DNA from: Couchioplanes azureus
Lineage (GTDB): Bacteria; Actinomycetota; Actinomycetes; Mycobacteriales; Micromonosporaceae
Reading direction: 5' to 3'
NCBI RefSeq assembly: GCF_014648355.1
Contig: NZ_BMQY01000017.1
Span: 1 to 64,000 of the forward strand
DNA: 64,000 nt
The translations under genes and the position numbers were made by a program. A model generated the notes under the pieces. The model was not told the origin of the DNA. It made no database searches and was given only the letters and a program-made list of their open reading frames with translations. Shown here one piece after another: positions 1 to 8,530 of this stretch. Each line of letters begins with the position of its first letter. Positions within the stretch are counted from its first letter, which is position 1.

Positions 1-60
1 GCCAGCCGCCAGCCCATCATCAATGAGCCGACACCACCAGCCTCACAGTCAGGCGAGGAG

Positions 61-210
61 TCATGATGGGCCGGTCTCGACGCTCTCGACCCAGTCGCTC
101 GACTTGCCGACCATCCCGGCGAGCACCGTGCGGGGCATACCGGCCCGCTGACGCAGCACCTTGATCCTCTGGCCAGTCCTCCACGTCGGCAGCTCGTCGC
201 TTTCCTGCAT
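61..210 (-). pseudogene. Truncated XRE-type helix-turn-helix regulator
   Basis: A 49-codon ATG frame behind a good GGAGGG ribosome site encodes only the helix-turn-helix part of an actinomycete XRE regulator (GQRIKVLRQRAGM followed by VLAGMVGKSSDWVESVETG) and then stops. Full relatives continue for several hundred residues. The XRE-TPR regulator at 33454-34677 begins with a similar helix-turn-helix. After the stop, the next frame reads MTPRL, which resembles the continuation of such proteins, so a frameshift is possible. Probably a non-functional remnant. Confidence 0.5.
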
Positions 211-552
211 AGTGGGGTGCCCTCCCGCGCGAGGTGTCACCGATCACGGTACGCCCCCGCCCCTTCGACGGGCACTGCTCCGGGGAGGGAGGAACCCTCC
301 CCTCCCCGACCGACCGGGCGCTTGGCGTCTCACCGAGCACCGGCCCGAGGTGCTCGCGGCGACGGGTCGCCCTGCCCGGCGGCTGGCGCCGGCAATCGCC
401 CAGCACTCCTTCCACCGAAGGCGTAGCCGGGCACAGTCACCCGTTGCTTGAGGCAGGGGTAAACCGCTACTTCAGCGGTGGATCTGGCGGGTACGGTGTG
501 GCTCTGGCCGGTGATCGCATGCAGCGGCGGCTTCGGAGACAGACGCGCGGAC
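211..552. other. No gene recognised
   Basis: Open frames here are arginine- and proline-rich products of GC-rich DNA with no recognisable domain and no convincing ribosome site. I see no repeat, terminator or RNA gene. Confidence 0.4.
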
Positions 553-930
553 ATGAAGGAGCGAACGTTGCCAGGCGCTGTGCTGCGAGGGGTGACTTTG
601 GACTGTGCTGACCCGCGAGTGCTGGCGGGCTTCTACGGTGCACTGACCGGGATGCGCGAGCTCTTCGGTACGGACGAGTTCGTCGCTCTGACGGACGGCT
701 ACGGCTGTGATCTGGGATTCCAGCGGGTCGACGGATACCGGGCTCCGCAGTGGCCGAGTCAGGACGTGCCACAACAGTTCCATCTGGATTTCCGCGCTGA
801 CGACCTCGATGCGATGGAGGAGCTGGCGCTGGAACTCGGAGCGGCCAAACCGGACCATCAACCCGGCGACGGACGCTGGCGGGTACTCTTGGATCCGGCT
901 GGCCACCCCTTCTGCCTGACGTCTTCCTGA
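553..930 (+). CDS. VOC (glyoxalase/bleomycin-resistance fold) family protein
   Basis: The 125-residue protein has the features of a single-domain VOC protein: a first strand with VLRGVTLDCADP, the helix VLAGFYGALTGM, a central QQFHLDFRADD strand carrying a metal-ligand type histidine, and the closing WRVLLDPAGHPFCL strand seen in actinobacterial glyoxalase-like proteins. The start is set at the ATG beginning MKERTL; the longer frame from 478 adds 25 residues unlike the fold. Substrate unknown; family members isomerise small electrophiles or sequester antibiotics. It stands alone among broken genes. Confidence 0.7.
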   Translation: MKERTLPGAVLRGVTLDCADPRVLAGFYGALTGMRELFGTDEFVALTDGYGCDLGFQRVDGYRAPQWPSQDVPQQFHLDFRADDLDAMEELALELGAAKPDHQPGDGRWRVLLDPAGHPFCLTSS

Positions 931-1040
931 CATCACCGCCGTGACAGGCCCCCCGGTCAGACGCCGTAGCGCTCACGCGTGGTCGGGCGGTTCATCAGCT
1001 GCTGGCCGCGTCGGAGAGGGCATGGCGTCGGATGTGCCGG

Positions 1041-1235
1041 TCATAGCCACTCATTGATTGCCGCTACGACGACGGTTGCCTCGTAACGGACCGCGAGTTC
1101 GTCGTACCTCGTGGCCACAGCCCGATGCCTCTTGAGGCGGCTGATGCCGCACTCGGCCCCTGCCGAGCCTTGTAGTCCTGCGGGTCGAACTTCGGCGGAC
1201 GGCCGCCGTGGGAGCCGCAATTCTGGGTAGCCGGA
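1041..1235 (-). pseudogene. C-terminal remnant of an IS5-family transposase
   Basis: The frame ends in ECGISRLKRHRAVATRYDEL and then AVRYEATVVVAAINEWL, the typical carboxy end of IS5-group DDE transposases in actinomycetes. Upstream the expected GGRPPKFDPQDYKARQ is readable but in another frame, so a frameshift separates the two parts. The rest of the transposase and the inverted repeats are missing. A dead insertion-sequence scar. Confidence 0.65.
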
Positions 1236-1250
1236 GGTGTCACGGATCAT

Positions 1251-2146
1251 CTGACCCGGATCCGTAACGTATCAACTGGAGCCCGACATCTCGGCTTGCT
1301 GGCTGTCGGGTCTCATGGCTCGGGCGACAGATTGGTATCAGGATCTGGGCGACACTCCGCCGAGTGTTGGTGGAGACTCGACCGAGTAAAGGGGTCCACG
1401 CAACACGACTATTCAACCGTGGCTATACGACGGGCGAAACGGGCCTATGAATGCGGCTTCTGGCAGACGACTCTCTGCCAGGTTCCGAGTCAACCGGCAA
1501 CGCTCCCTCATATCCCTCGACTTGAAGGCGCCGGATGCGATTCGGGAACCAGCGACACCGGCCCGCCGCCACTCAGTCGTCGTCCTCATCGTCACCGTCG
1601 TCGTCATCTTGAGAGCCGCCCGGGCAGCCGGTGAGCGTCAGCAGCACGCCGACGGCGCCGGCGAGCCCGACCGTACAGCCGAAAAGAGTCGCCGGCTCAT
1701 CCCCCCACCGGCCCGAACTCCGCACCGTCACTGCACTGCGGCGGCGACCCGACGGCAACCCACGCCGGTCCTGCGTGCCAACCCGGCTATCGAGGGCACG
1801 ACCATCGTGATGATCAAGGGTAGAGATCCTCACGAGTTGAGCGTGCCTGCCGACCGGCTACTCACCAACCCGTCACTCCTCGTCAGCTAACCGCCGTCGT
1901 CACCGGCATGCTGCACCTGCGGGATGCACTGCCTCTGGACGCCCCGGAGTCAGCCAGCGGCGCCTAGTCTCGGCTGGGCACGGCAGCGTCGACCGGTCGC
2001 GCCGTAGCTCGGCGCAGTCGGCGAACACCGACGGAGGGCCATGGGACGGGCGACGCCGAGGCTCCGCCAACCCGGTACCGCCGCGGCGGTGGTTCGGAAG
2101 GCTCAATCGACCGGCTGTCGCGGCCGATGGAGGACGGGGAGGAACC
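1251..2146. other. Long spacer with one weak ORF
   Basis: Apart from the weak minus-strand frame at 1573-1833 I see no supportable gene in this stretch. The last 12 bases hold the GGGGAGG ribosome site of the GGDEF-EAL gene starting at 2147. Confidence 0.4.
1573..1833 (-). CDS. Hypothetical short protein with a hydrophobic helix and aspartate tail
   Basis: An 86-residue frame whose second half has one hydrophobic segment (TVGLAGAVGVLLTLTGC) followed by an Asp-rich tail (QDDDDGDDEDDD). The LTGC could be a lipobox, or the protein could be a tail-anchored fragment. The first 50 residues look like untranslated GC-rich sequence, so a true start may lie further in. No family recognised and no clear ribosome site; weak candidate. 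Confidence 0.25.
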   Translation of the reverse strand: MRISTLDHHDGRALDSRVGTQDRRGLPSGRRRSAVTVRSSGRWGDEPATLFGCTVGLAGAVGVLLTLTGCPGGSQDDDDGDDEDDD

Positions 2147-4489
2147 GTGCTCATGTCTATTCGGCCGCGCGCGCGACAGTGCGTCTTTGCCGCTTTCGGG
2201 TTCACCGCCTGCGCGGTGGTGGCCGTCGCCGTGGTACCCCGCGGCTGGACTTCGTTCTGTCTGGCGATCATGGTCCGGGTCAGTGTGCTGCTCTTGGCCG
2301 CGGCCGGATTGACCCACACCCGCCCAGCGCACCTGCGCCCCTGGTGGGTTCTGTTCGCCGGCGTCGGGGTGGGAGCGCTCGGCGACACGTTCACCGAGCT
2401 GCCGGTCCTCACCCGAGTGCCGCAGTTCGTGCCGGCTGCGGCGCTGGTGGCCCAGCTCGCCGCCTTCGTCCTGGTGATCGCTTCAGCCGTGCTGTTCTCC
2501 CGGGCGCGGCGCGGACCATCGGACCGGCCCCTGCCGCTGGACGTGCCGATCGTGGCCACCGCGCTGGTGGTCGTGTTGCTGCAGTTCGTGGAGACCCCGG
2601 ACGGACAGCTGACGGTCTCGAGCCTGGCCCGGGCGTGGCCGCTGAGCCTGCTCGTCGGCATGATCGGCACGGTGATCGTGGCGGTGCGCCTCGCCGTCGT
2701 GGAGCCCGTCCGCAAACAGGTGAGTCTGCTGCTCCTACTCGCGGGCGCGATCACGGCGTTCGCCAGCACGCTGCACCTGGCGGTCACCCGGCCGGGTGAG
2801 CTGGCCGGCGCCCCGATCGACGTCGCCGGCTGGCTTGCCGGTGCGTTGCTCGGCGCGGCGGCGGCGTGGCACCCGTCCGCCAGCCTGCTGACCGAACGCG
2901 GCCGGCCCCGGGCGGTCGGCCTGCTCACCGCTCGCCACGCGGCCACCTCGCTGACGCTGCTCGCGATCCCGGCGACTCTGGTCATCAGCGCGGTACGCCA
3001 CCAGCCGGTGCACCCGTGGCGGACCGCCGCGACCAGTCTAATTCTGCTGGCTCTCATCGCGGGTCAGACCGCCCTCGCCTCCCGCGCCGAGCACGCCGCC
3101 CGAGGCGACCTCGCCCATCGGGCCGTGCATGACAGCCTCACCGGACTGGGCAACCGCGCGCTGCTCGACGACGCGCTGAGCGCGCTGCACGACGATTCCC
3201 GGCACGCCGGGCAGTCGATGGCAGTCTTCTTCCTGGACCTGGTGAACTTCAAACGGATCAACGACTCGCTCGGCCACACGGCCGGCGACCATCTGCTGAT
3301 GAGCGTGGCCGACCGGCTGCGGTCCCAGCTGCGCGACGGCGACGTGCTGGCCCGCTTCGGCGGCGACGAGTTCGTCGTCGCCGCGCCCCTCGGCCTCGAT
3401 GCCGGCCCCGACGCGGCAACAGCGTTGGCCAAGCGGATTCTGACGACCTTCGCCAGCCCGTTCGACGTGCAGGGACATGCACTGACCATCCGCGCCGCGG
3501 TCGGCGCCACGGTGAGCCCACCCGACGACAGCCGCGACGTCGCCGGGCTGCTGCGCGACGCGGACACCGCGATGTACTCCGCCAAGCGGCAGGCCGACGG
3601 CTATGCGCTCTTCAACCCCGCGCAGCACCGGCAGGTCGCCCGCGCGTTAGCGGTCGAGGTCGAGCTGCGCCGCGCGTTCGCCAACGGCGAGATAGTGCTG
3701 CACTACCAGCCCGTGGTCCCCCTGACGGCGAACGGCCGACCCGGTTACGAGGCCCTGGTCCGTTGGAACCATCCCCAGCGTGGACTGGTCAGTCCCGGCG
3801 AGTTCCTGCCGGTCGTGGCCGCGGCCGGCCTCGACGACCTCCTGGCGCACCGCACGCTCACCCTCGCCGCCGCCCAACTCGCCGCCTGGTCAGCCCTGCC
3901 CGACCCGCCGTACGTCACGGTCAACCTGTCCGGCGCCCAGTTGCGCACTCCTGGCATCGTCGACCTCGTCACCTCGTTGCTGACCACCCACCACCTCGAG
4001 CCCGACCGCCTCGTCATCGAAGTGACCGAGGACAGCCTCATCGACGACGAAGGCGCCAGCGCCCAAACCCTGCGAGCCCTGGCCACCGCCGGAGTCCGGC
4101 TGGCCATCGACGACTTCGGCACCGGCTACTCCTGCCTCGCCTACCTCAGCAAACTCCCGGTGCACCTGCTCAAAGTCGACCGGGCGTTCGTAGCCGAACT
4201 CGGCACCGGCGGTAGCGGCGAAGCCGTCATCGCCGCCATCGTCGACATCGCCCGCGCCTTCCAGCTGTCCACCGTCGCCGAAGGCGTGGAAACCGCCGAG
4301 CAGTTACACGCCGTCCGCGCCTTGGGCTGCGACAGCGTCCAGGGATACCTACTCGGCCGTCCCGCCGCACCCACCGAGACGATCACATCGCATACCGCGT
4401 CGGCGGCGCTCGCCTCCCACCTTTCTCGAGCGGGTCAGGACGACACAGCAACCACCCGCGGTGCGGCAACCGTCAACACACACGGATGA
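2147..4489 (+). CDS. Membrane GGDEF-EAL cyclic-di-GMP protein
   Basis: The 780-residue protein begins with about 300 residues holding roughly eight hydrophobic segments, followed by GGDEF and EAL domains. The GGDEF motif is intact (ARFGGDEF) and preceded five residues upstream by RDGD, the RxxD inhibitory-site pattern, so diguanylate cyclase activity is plausible. The EAL domain keeps EALVRW, VNLSG, EVTED, DDFGTGYS, LLKVDR, VAEGVE and QGYLLG, all the usual metal and general-base positions, so phosphodiesterase activity is plausible too. The start is GTG at 2147 or ATG at 2153; GGGGAGG sits just upstream. It probably converts a membrane-sensed signal into c-di-GMP level. Confidence 0.9.
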   Translation: MLMSIRPRARQCVFAAFGFTACAVVAVAVVPRGWTSFCLAIMVRVSVLLLAAAGLTHTRPAHLRPWWVLFAGVGVGALGDTFTELPVLTRVPQFVPAAALVAQLAAFVLVIASAVLFSRARRGPSDRPLPLDVPIVATALVVVLLQFVETPDGQLTVSSLARAWPLSLLVGMIGTVIVAVRLAVVEPVRKQVSLLLLLAGAITAFASTLHLAVTRPGELAGAPIDVAGWLAGALLGAAAAWHPSASLLTERGRPRAVGLLTARHAATSLTLLAIPATLVISAVRHQPVHPWRTAATSLILLALIAGQTALASRAEHAARGDLAHRAVHDSLTGLGNRALLDDALSALHDDSRHAGQSMAVFFLDLVNFKRINDSLGHTAGDHLLMSVADRLRSQLRDGDVLARFGGDEFVVAAPLGLDAGPDAATALAKRILTTFASPFDVQGHALTIRAAVGATVSPPDDSRDVAGLLRDADTAMYSAKRQADGYALFNPAQHRQVARALAVEVELRRAFANGEIVLHYQPVVPLTANGRPGYEALVRWNHPQRGLVSPGEFLPVVAAAGLDDLLAHRTLTLAAAQLAAWSALPDPPYVTVNLSGAQLRTPGIVDLVTSLLTTHHLEPDRLVIEVTEDSLIDDEGASAQTLRALATAGVRLAIDDFGTGYSCLAYLSKLPVHLLKVDRAFVAELGTGGSGEAVIAAIVDIARAFQLSTVAEGVETAEQLHAVRALGCDSVQGYLLGRPAAPTETITSHTASAALASHLSRAGQDDTATTRGAATVNTHG

Positions 4490-4733
4490 AGCAAGAGCGA
4501 CGCGACGATGATGTTGTCGCAGCAATCGACCAGAGGCCAGCGCCGAAAGGCGCTGCAGCTCGTCGCCCCATGTGACTCCGCCTCTCTGCTGACCCCGAGC
4601 AGGGCGTTTGCGAGAGGGTCTGCCAACTCCGCGTCGGCCCGATCCACCCGACCAGGGGGCCGGCGAGGCAGCGCAGCCTGTGCCGCCAGCGGTGGACCGA
4701 CGATCCCGTCTCAAGCCGGCAGGCACGGCCGGC

Positions 4734-5300
4734 CTACGCGGTGATGAAGCCGTCCACAACGTCGGCAAGCGTGCGGGACACGGTAGCCAGATCGGTCGAG
4801 GTACCCCGGACGGTGTGCACGCCCTGGTCGGTTTCGGTGGCACCGTCGGCGACCTCGGCGACCGCATCCGCGAGATGGCTGGTAGCGGTGGAGGCGTCGG
4901 TGAGGCTGCGGCTCAGTTCGCTGGCGGTGGCGGTCTGCTGCTCCACGGCGCTGGCGATGGTGGCCTGGTAGCTGTCGATCGAGGTGATGGCGCCATTGAT
5001 ACGTTCCAGGGTGCCGTTTCATCGAGGTCATCAGCTGGCGATCTCGTCGGGGCCGTCCACGTCCAGGCGCGCGGACAGATCGCCGTCGGCGGCGCGGCGC
5101 ATCACCGTGACGACGCTGCGCAGCCGGGTCACCAGGCTGCGGGAGATAGACCACGACAGTGCCACGGTGACCAGAAGCAGCACAGTCGCCACGGCGGCGA
5201 CCTTAAGGCCTCGCTGGTCGCGATACGGGTCACGTAACTGCGAGGCCAGACTGCCATGCGCGAGCACCGGATGGGCGACACCGTGAGCTGAGCTCATCAT
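4734..5300 (-). pseudogene. Broken short chemotaxis-receptor-like gene (TM-HAMP-MCP tail)
   Basis: One frame gives a membrane helix (VAAVATVLLLVTVALSWSI) and a HAMP segment ending GPDEIAS. About 30 bases later another frame resumes as NGTLERINGAITSIDSYQAT and continues to VADGATETDQGV and a terminal GFITA, as at the end of methyl-accepting proteins. Restoring one lost base near 5037 and removing one extra A near 5019 joins them in one frame. The periplasmic sensor and the hairpin tip that binds CheA/CheW are absent. The start ATG overlaps the stop of the upstream HATPase gene by four bases, so the two were co-transcribed. Confidence 0.6.
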
Positions 5301-6103
5301 GCCGGCCGAACGCCGTCACGGATGGTGGCCCAGACCACTTTGCCGCCCAGACTGTTACGGGCTCCCCAGGCACTCGCCGCGACGTCCACGACGCGCAGGC
5401 CGTGCCCCGGGGCGAGCACGGGTGTCCCGGGCTCGTGGGGCGCAGGGGGCAGGAGCGTCGGCAGGCGGCGGTCGCCGTCCTCCACGGCCAAGTACAACCC
5501 GTTCCCGCGACGCGACACCGTGAGTCGCAGCTCCGTGGCGGCATGCTGGACGCCGTTGGCGACGAGTTCGGACACCACCATGACCGCCCGGTGCCTCAGC
5601 GGCGCCAGGCACCAGTCCAGGCAGGCCTGCCTGACCAGCTCGCGCGCCCGGGCAGCCGAGCTGGGCTCGGGTGGCAGGGTCAGCTGCACCCGATCCGGCG
5701 GCCGCAGGCCGGCGGAAAGCGTCGCACGAGCCTCGGGCACGGTGGCGAACATCGACACGAACCGGGACGCTCCCATCCTGCGGAGCCGGATGGCAAGGTC
5801 GGCGGCCGCAGGGATACACAGGGCCAGTCGGACGGGCGGCTGGCGACGGTCGGCGGCCCGGTGAGCGGTCAGCCAGAACGGCGCGCTGCGACCGCCCGGG
5901 TCACCGAGGTCATGCAGATTCGCCAGCAGCACGGTCGGCTGCTCGGCCAGGCATTTCTGTACTGCGGAGCGCAGATCGGCGGCAAGGGCGGCGTCCCACC
6001 GGCCGTGAACAACCATCTCCAGCGACTCGTTCTGGGACTGCCCGGCGATTTCCACGCGCGACTCGCCGAAGGTGTCGCTGAGGTGTGGAAATGCTCCGTC
6101 CAT
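5297..6103 (-). CDS. STAS-like/HATPase (RsbW-type) regulatory protein
   Basis: A protein of about 268 residues. The first half resembles a STAS or anti-sigma-antagonist fold (VHGRWDAALAADLRSAVQKC then VLLANLHDLGDPGG). The second half is a GHKL ATPase of the anti-sigma kinase type, with N box VSELVANGVQHA and G box GHGLRVVDVAASAWG. Such proteins bind sigma factors or phosphorylate STAS partners in the cytoplasm; fusion of both parts in one chain is common in actinomycetes. The second ATG (6103) is better spaced from AAAGGTGA than the first (6106). A receptor-like remnant follows with a 4-bp overlap. Confidence 0.75.
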   Translation of the reverse strand: MDGAFPHLSDTFGESRVEIAGQSQNESLEMVVHGRWDAALAADLRSAVQKCLAEQPTVLLANLHDLGDPGGRSAPFWLTAHRAADRRQPPVRLALCIPAAADLAIRLRRMGASRFVSMFATVPEARATLSAGLRPPDRVQLTLPPEPSSAARARELVRQACLDWCLAPLRHRAVMVVSELVANGVQHAATELRLTVSRRGNGLYLAVEDGDRRLPTLLPPAPHEPGTPVLAPGHGLRVVDVAASAWGARNSLGGKVVWATIRDGVRPA

Positions 6104-6291
6104 CATTCACCTTTCGGCATCTTGCCCCTTGTCTGCATTTATGAAATCGCCACGACCAGAGCGGGCGAACCGCTCGACATCCCACGCCGTCACGAAGGGC
6201 GACCTCGCTTAAACACCGTGACATCAGTTGTCGCGTGGCAACAGTTGTCCAGACGACTCAAATTGGACCTGGAAAACCTGCATGATCGATG

Positions 6292-6477
6292 TCACGCCAA
6301 CGTTTCGTCGGGGATTCGCGGTATTGACCTTTGCTGCATAGTCAAACCCGCCTCGCTGAGAAGCGATCGTAGGTGTGAGCGTGTGGGGTTTCGTGCGAGC
6401 CGTACCGCGGTCTTGAGCGGAGATCCCACGAGGGTGGCGATCAGCTCCCACACCCCGCGGAACGCTTCCAGCCCCAC
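6292..6477 (-). CDS. Hypothetical short ORF
   Basis: A 61-residue frame from a GTG (VGLEAFRGVWELIATLVGSP, later LRSLLSEAGLTMQQRSI) has plausible amphipathic composition but no recognised family and no clear ribosome site. It may be a fragment of a larger lost gene, in keeping with the decayed surroundings. Confidence 0.2.
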   Translation of the reverse strand: MGLEAFRGVWELIATLVGSPLKTAVRLARNPTRSHLRSLLSEAGLTMQQRSIPRIPDETLA

Positions 6478-6671
6478 AACGGCATGATCGCGCCTTGACG
6501 ACGGGGTCCAGACCGGGGACACCTGGCGGTGGAAAGCTAGTCGCCTCGGTGGGTGCATCGACGGCGTGCGGCATGGCCAGCGGGCGCACCGAGACCATCT
6601 ACTCGAGCGACATCACCCGCCGGCCGGGGGCGGAGCCGCCTCACCCCAAGGTTGCTGTGCAACGGCGCATG

Positions 6672-7261
6672 TCAGGTCGCTGGGCGGGCCGAGCCGCGCC
6701 GTGACCCCGCGCTTGCGACGTCGCGGCTGGTGATCTGGCGGCGCACCTGCCAGGCGAGCGTGAGCACCAGGACGCCGAACAGCAGCGCGTACCAACCGAT
6801 CGCCCAGGTGACGGCGAGTGCGCCGGCTCCTGGTGTGACCAGCAGGACAACGCAGAGCAGGGCGGACAGCCCACCGGCGATGCCCAGCGCCCACTCGTGT
6901 CGCATCGTGGTGCGCAGCCGCACCGCGGCCGCGATCATCAGCACACCTATGACGATCGCCCAGAACGCGATGATGTACAGCAGCACCAACGCCGTGATCG
7001 ACGGCCACACGAACGTGACGATGCCCGCGGCGATCCCCACCATGCCGGAGAACACCAGCCACCCCCGGTGGGCGACGACGACGCGGCCGAGCATCGCCGC
7101 GACGACAGCGAAGATCCCGTCGACGAGCGCAAACACGCCCCACAGTGCCACCAGCACCCACAGCGTCACGTCGGCCAGATGAGGACGGCCAGGCCGAAGA
7201 GGACGGCGGCGACACCGCGCACGGCGAGCAGCCACCAACCACCGACCAATTCCCGAATCAT
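6672..7261 (-). pseudogene. HdeD-family membrane protein, frameshifted near its N-terminus
   Basis: From ATG 7261 the frame reads MIRELVGGWWLLAVRGVAAV then LFGLAVLIWPT and stops; the next frame at once continues DVTLWVLVALWGVFALVDGI and runs to the end with five further membrane helices. Together they are a normal DUF308/HdeD protein of about 195 residues, involved in acid or general stress in other bacteria. One G appears missing at about 7167-7177 (expected WPDVTLW). The longer frame from 7238 has an Arg-rich start that is an artefact of the shift. Confidence 0.7.
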
Positions 7262-7325
7262 CCCGTTGTCCCCTCGCTGGTCATGGCGGCGCGGGCTTCC
7301 CATCGGTAGGGATCCGAATCAGGGA

Positions 7326-7780
7326 TCACGGTGCCGCGGCCGACTGGTCCGCCTCGGCGCGAGCAAGCGCCGCATCGACGACCGCCCACTCCGCGGCGTT
7401 CAGGCAGTACGTCGCCAGCGTCACGGCGGCCACAGCGTCCTCCTCGGCGATGTCGGCCAACCGCTGCGCGTGTTCCTTCTTGTGCTCCGTCTTGCGCTTG
7501 TCGAAGTCAGCCCGCATGGCCGCGACCTGACGCTCGATCGAACCCTTCGTGTCCATCCACCAGCTCCGTGCCGCGGTCGTCACCTCGGCTGCAGCAGCTT
7601 CGAACGCGTAGACCTCGTTGTCGAACGCATCCTCGATCTCCCGTCGACGCTGCTGCAACGCGACGCGGTCTTCTCCCGCGCCGCGGCGGCGGACTCTTCG
7701 ATCTTCTTGATTCGACCGGCGAGCTCGTACAACGATTCGGACATCGATCTCATGTCGACTCCGTCCACTTCGAGCACCAT
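7326..7780 (-). pseudogene. Frameshifted cytoplasmic coiled-coil protein
   Basis: One frame starts at ATG 7780 with VDGVDMRSMSESLYELAGRI and KKIEESAAAARE; the other continues with VALQQRRREIEDAFDNEVYA and further charged heptads (RADFDKRKTEHKKEHAQRLA) to a stop at 7326. Joined near 7675-7685 they give one protein of about 150 residues that is mostly amphipathic helix. No catalytic motif is visible. It may be a stress or scaffold protein; the family is not recognised. Another single-base break in this region. Confidence 0.5.
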
Positions 7781-7990
7781 GGCGCATCCGGAACATCGAC
7801 TCGCTTACCGCCCGGTCGGACGTCATTGACGTTCGGCGATCAATCTGCGTCCATCGTCGGTGGTCGGCGGGTCGTAGCACATGGCCAAGAGCCTGGAGTC
7901 CCGGGACACCGGCCGGTCCGCACGAGTCCGGCTGCCGCTCGACGGTCGCAAGCCGGCAGACCGACGGACTCAACACCTCCTGGAGCGGTG

Positions 7991-8437
7991 ATGACGCAGG
8001 AGAAACACCATCCAGACGAGTCGAACCGATATTTCGCGGCCATCTCCAACGTCGACGAAGCCGGCGGTCGGGGTGACCGGCATTCCCTCGCCGGCGTCGT
8101 CACCGCCGTGCGGCTCTCGCGGGCCACCATGCGCAACATCCGCCAGAACCTGTTCTTCGCCATCGCCTACAACGCGCTGGGCATTCCCATCGCAGTCCGG
8201 CCTCAGGTGCACACCGCCGCGCCCGACACCCTGCACGGCGGCAGCCCGGCGATCACCGGCGAGCAGCTGGTGGACCCCGTCTGCGGCATGACCGTCGATC
8301 CCACGCCGGGGGCCTGCGGCCGTCGTCCCGACGGCACCGCCGTCCGCCTCTGCTCGGCGCACTGCGTCGCGGCGTTCGCGGCCGATCCCGGCCGCGACAG
8401 GCGCACCGCTGCGGCCAGCAACCGCACCCACGCCTGA
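7991..8437 (+). CDS. Chimeric fragment: CopA-type ATPase tail joined to a YHS domain
   Basis: The 148-residue frame contains VRLSRATMRNIRQNLFFAIA followed by YNALGIPIA, the cytosolic end and penultimate helix of P1B copper ATPases. It then joins LVDPVCGMTVDP and RLCSAHCVAAFAADP, a YHS metal-binding domain of the kind found at the N-terminus of such ATPases. In a complete enzyme these parts are at opposite ends, so this is a deletion or recombination product, perhaps of tandem ATPase genes. The ATP-binding, phosphorylation (DKTGT) and CPC segments are absent. A small YHS metallochaperone role is possible but unproven. Confidence 0.55.
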   Translation: MTQEKHHPDESNRYFAAISNVDEAGGRGDRHSLAGVVTAVRLSRATMRNIRQNLFFAIAYNALGIPIAVRPQVHTAAPDTLHGGSPAITGEQLVDPVCGMTVDPTPGACGRRPDGTAVRLCSAHCVAAFAADPGRDRRTAAASNRTHA

Positions 8438-8530
8438 AGGGAAGCTCGCCATGGCCGACGCCGCCTACGGGCACACGTACGCCGCTTCCGCGGTCGCGAT
8501 CCTGCTGCCATGGGTTCTGAGCCGGTTCGG

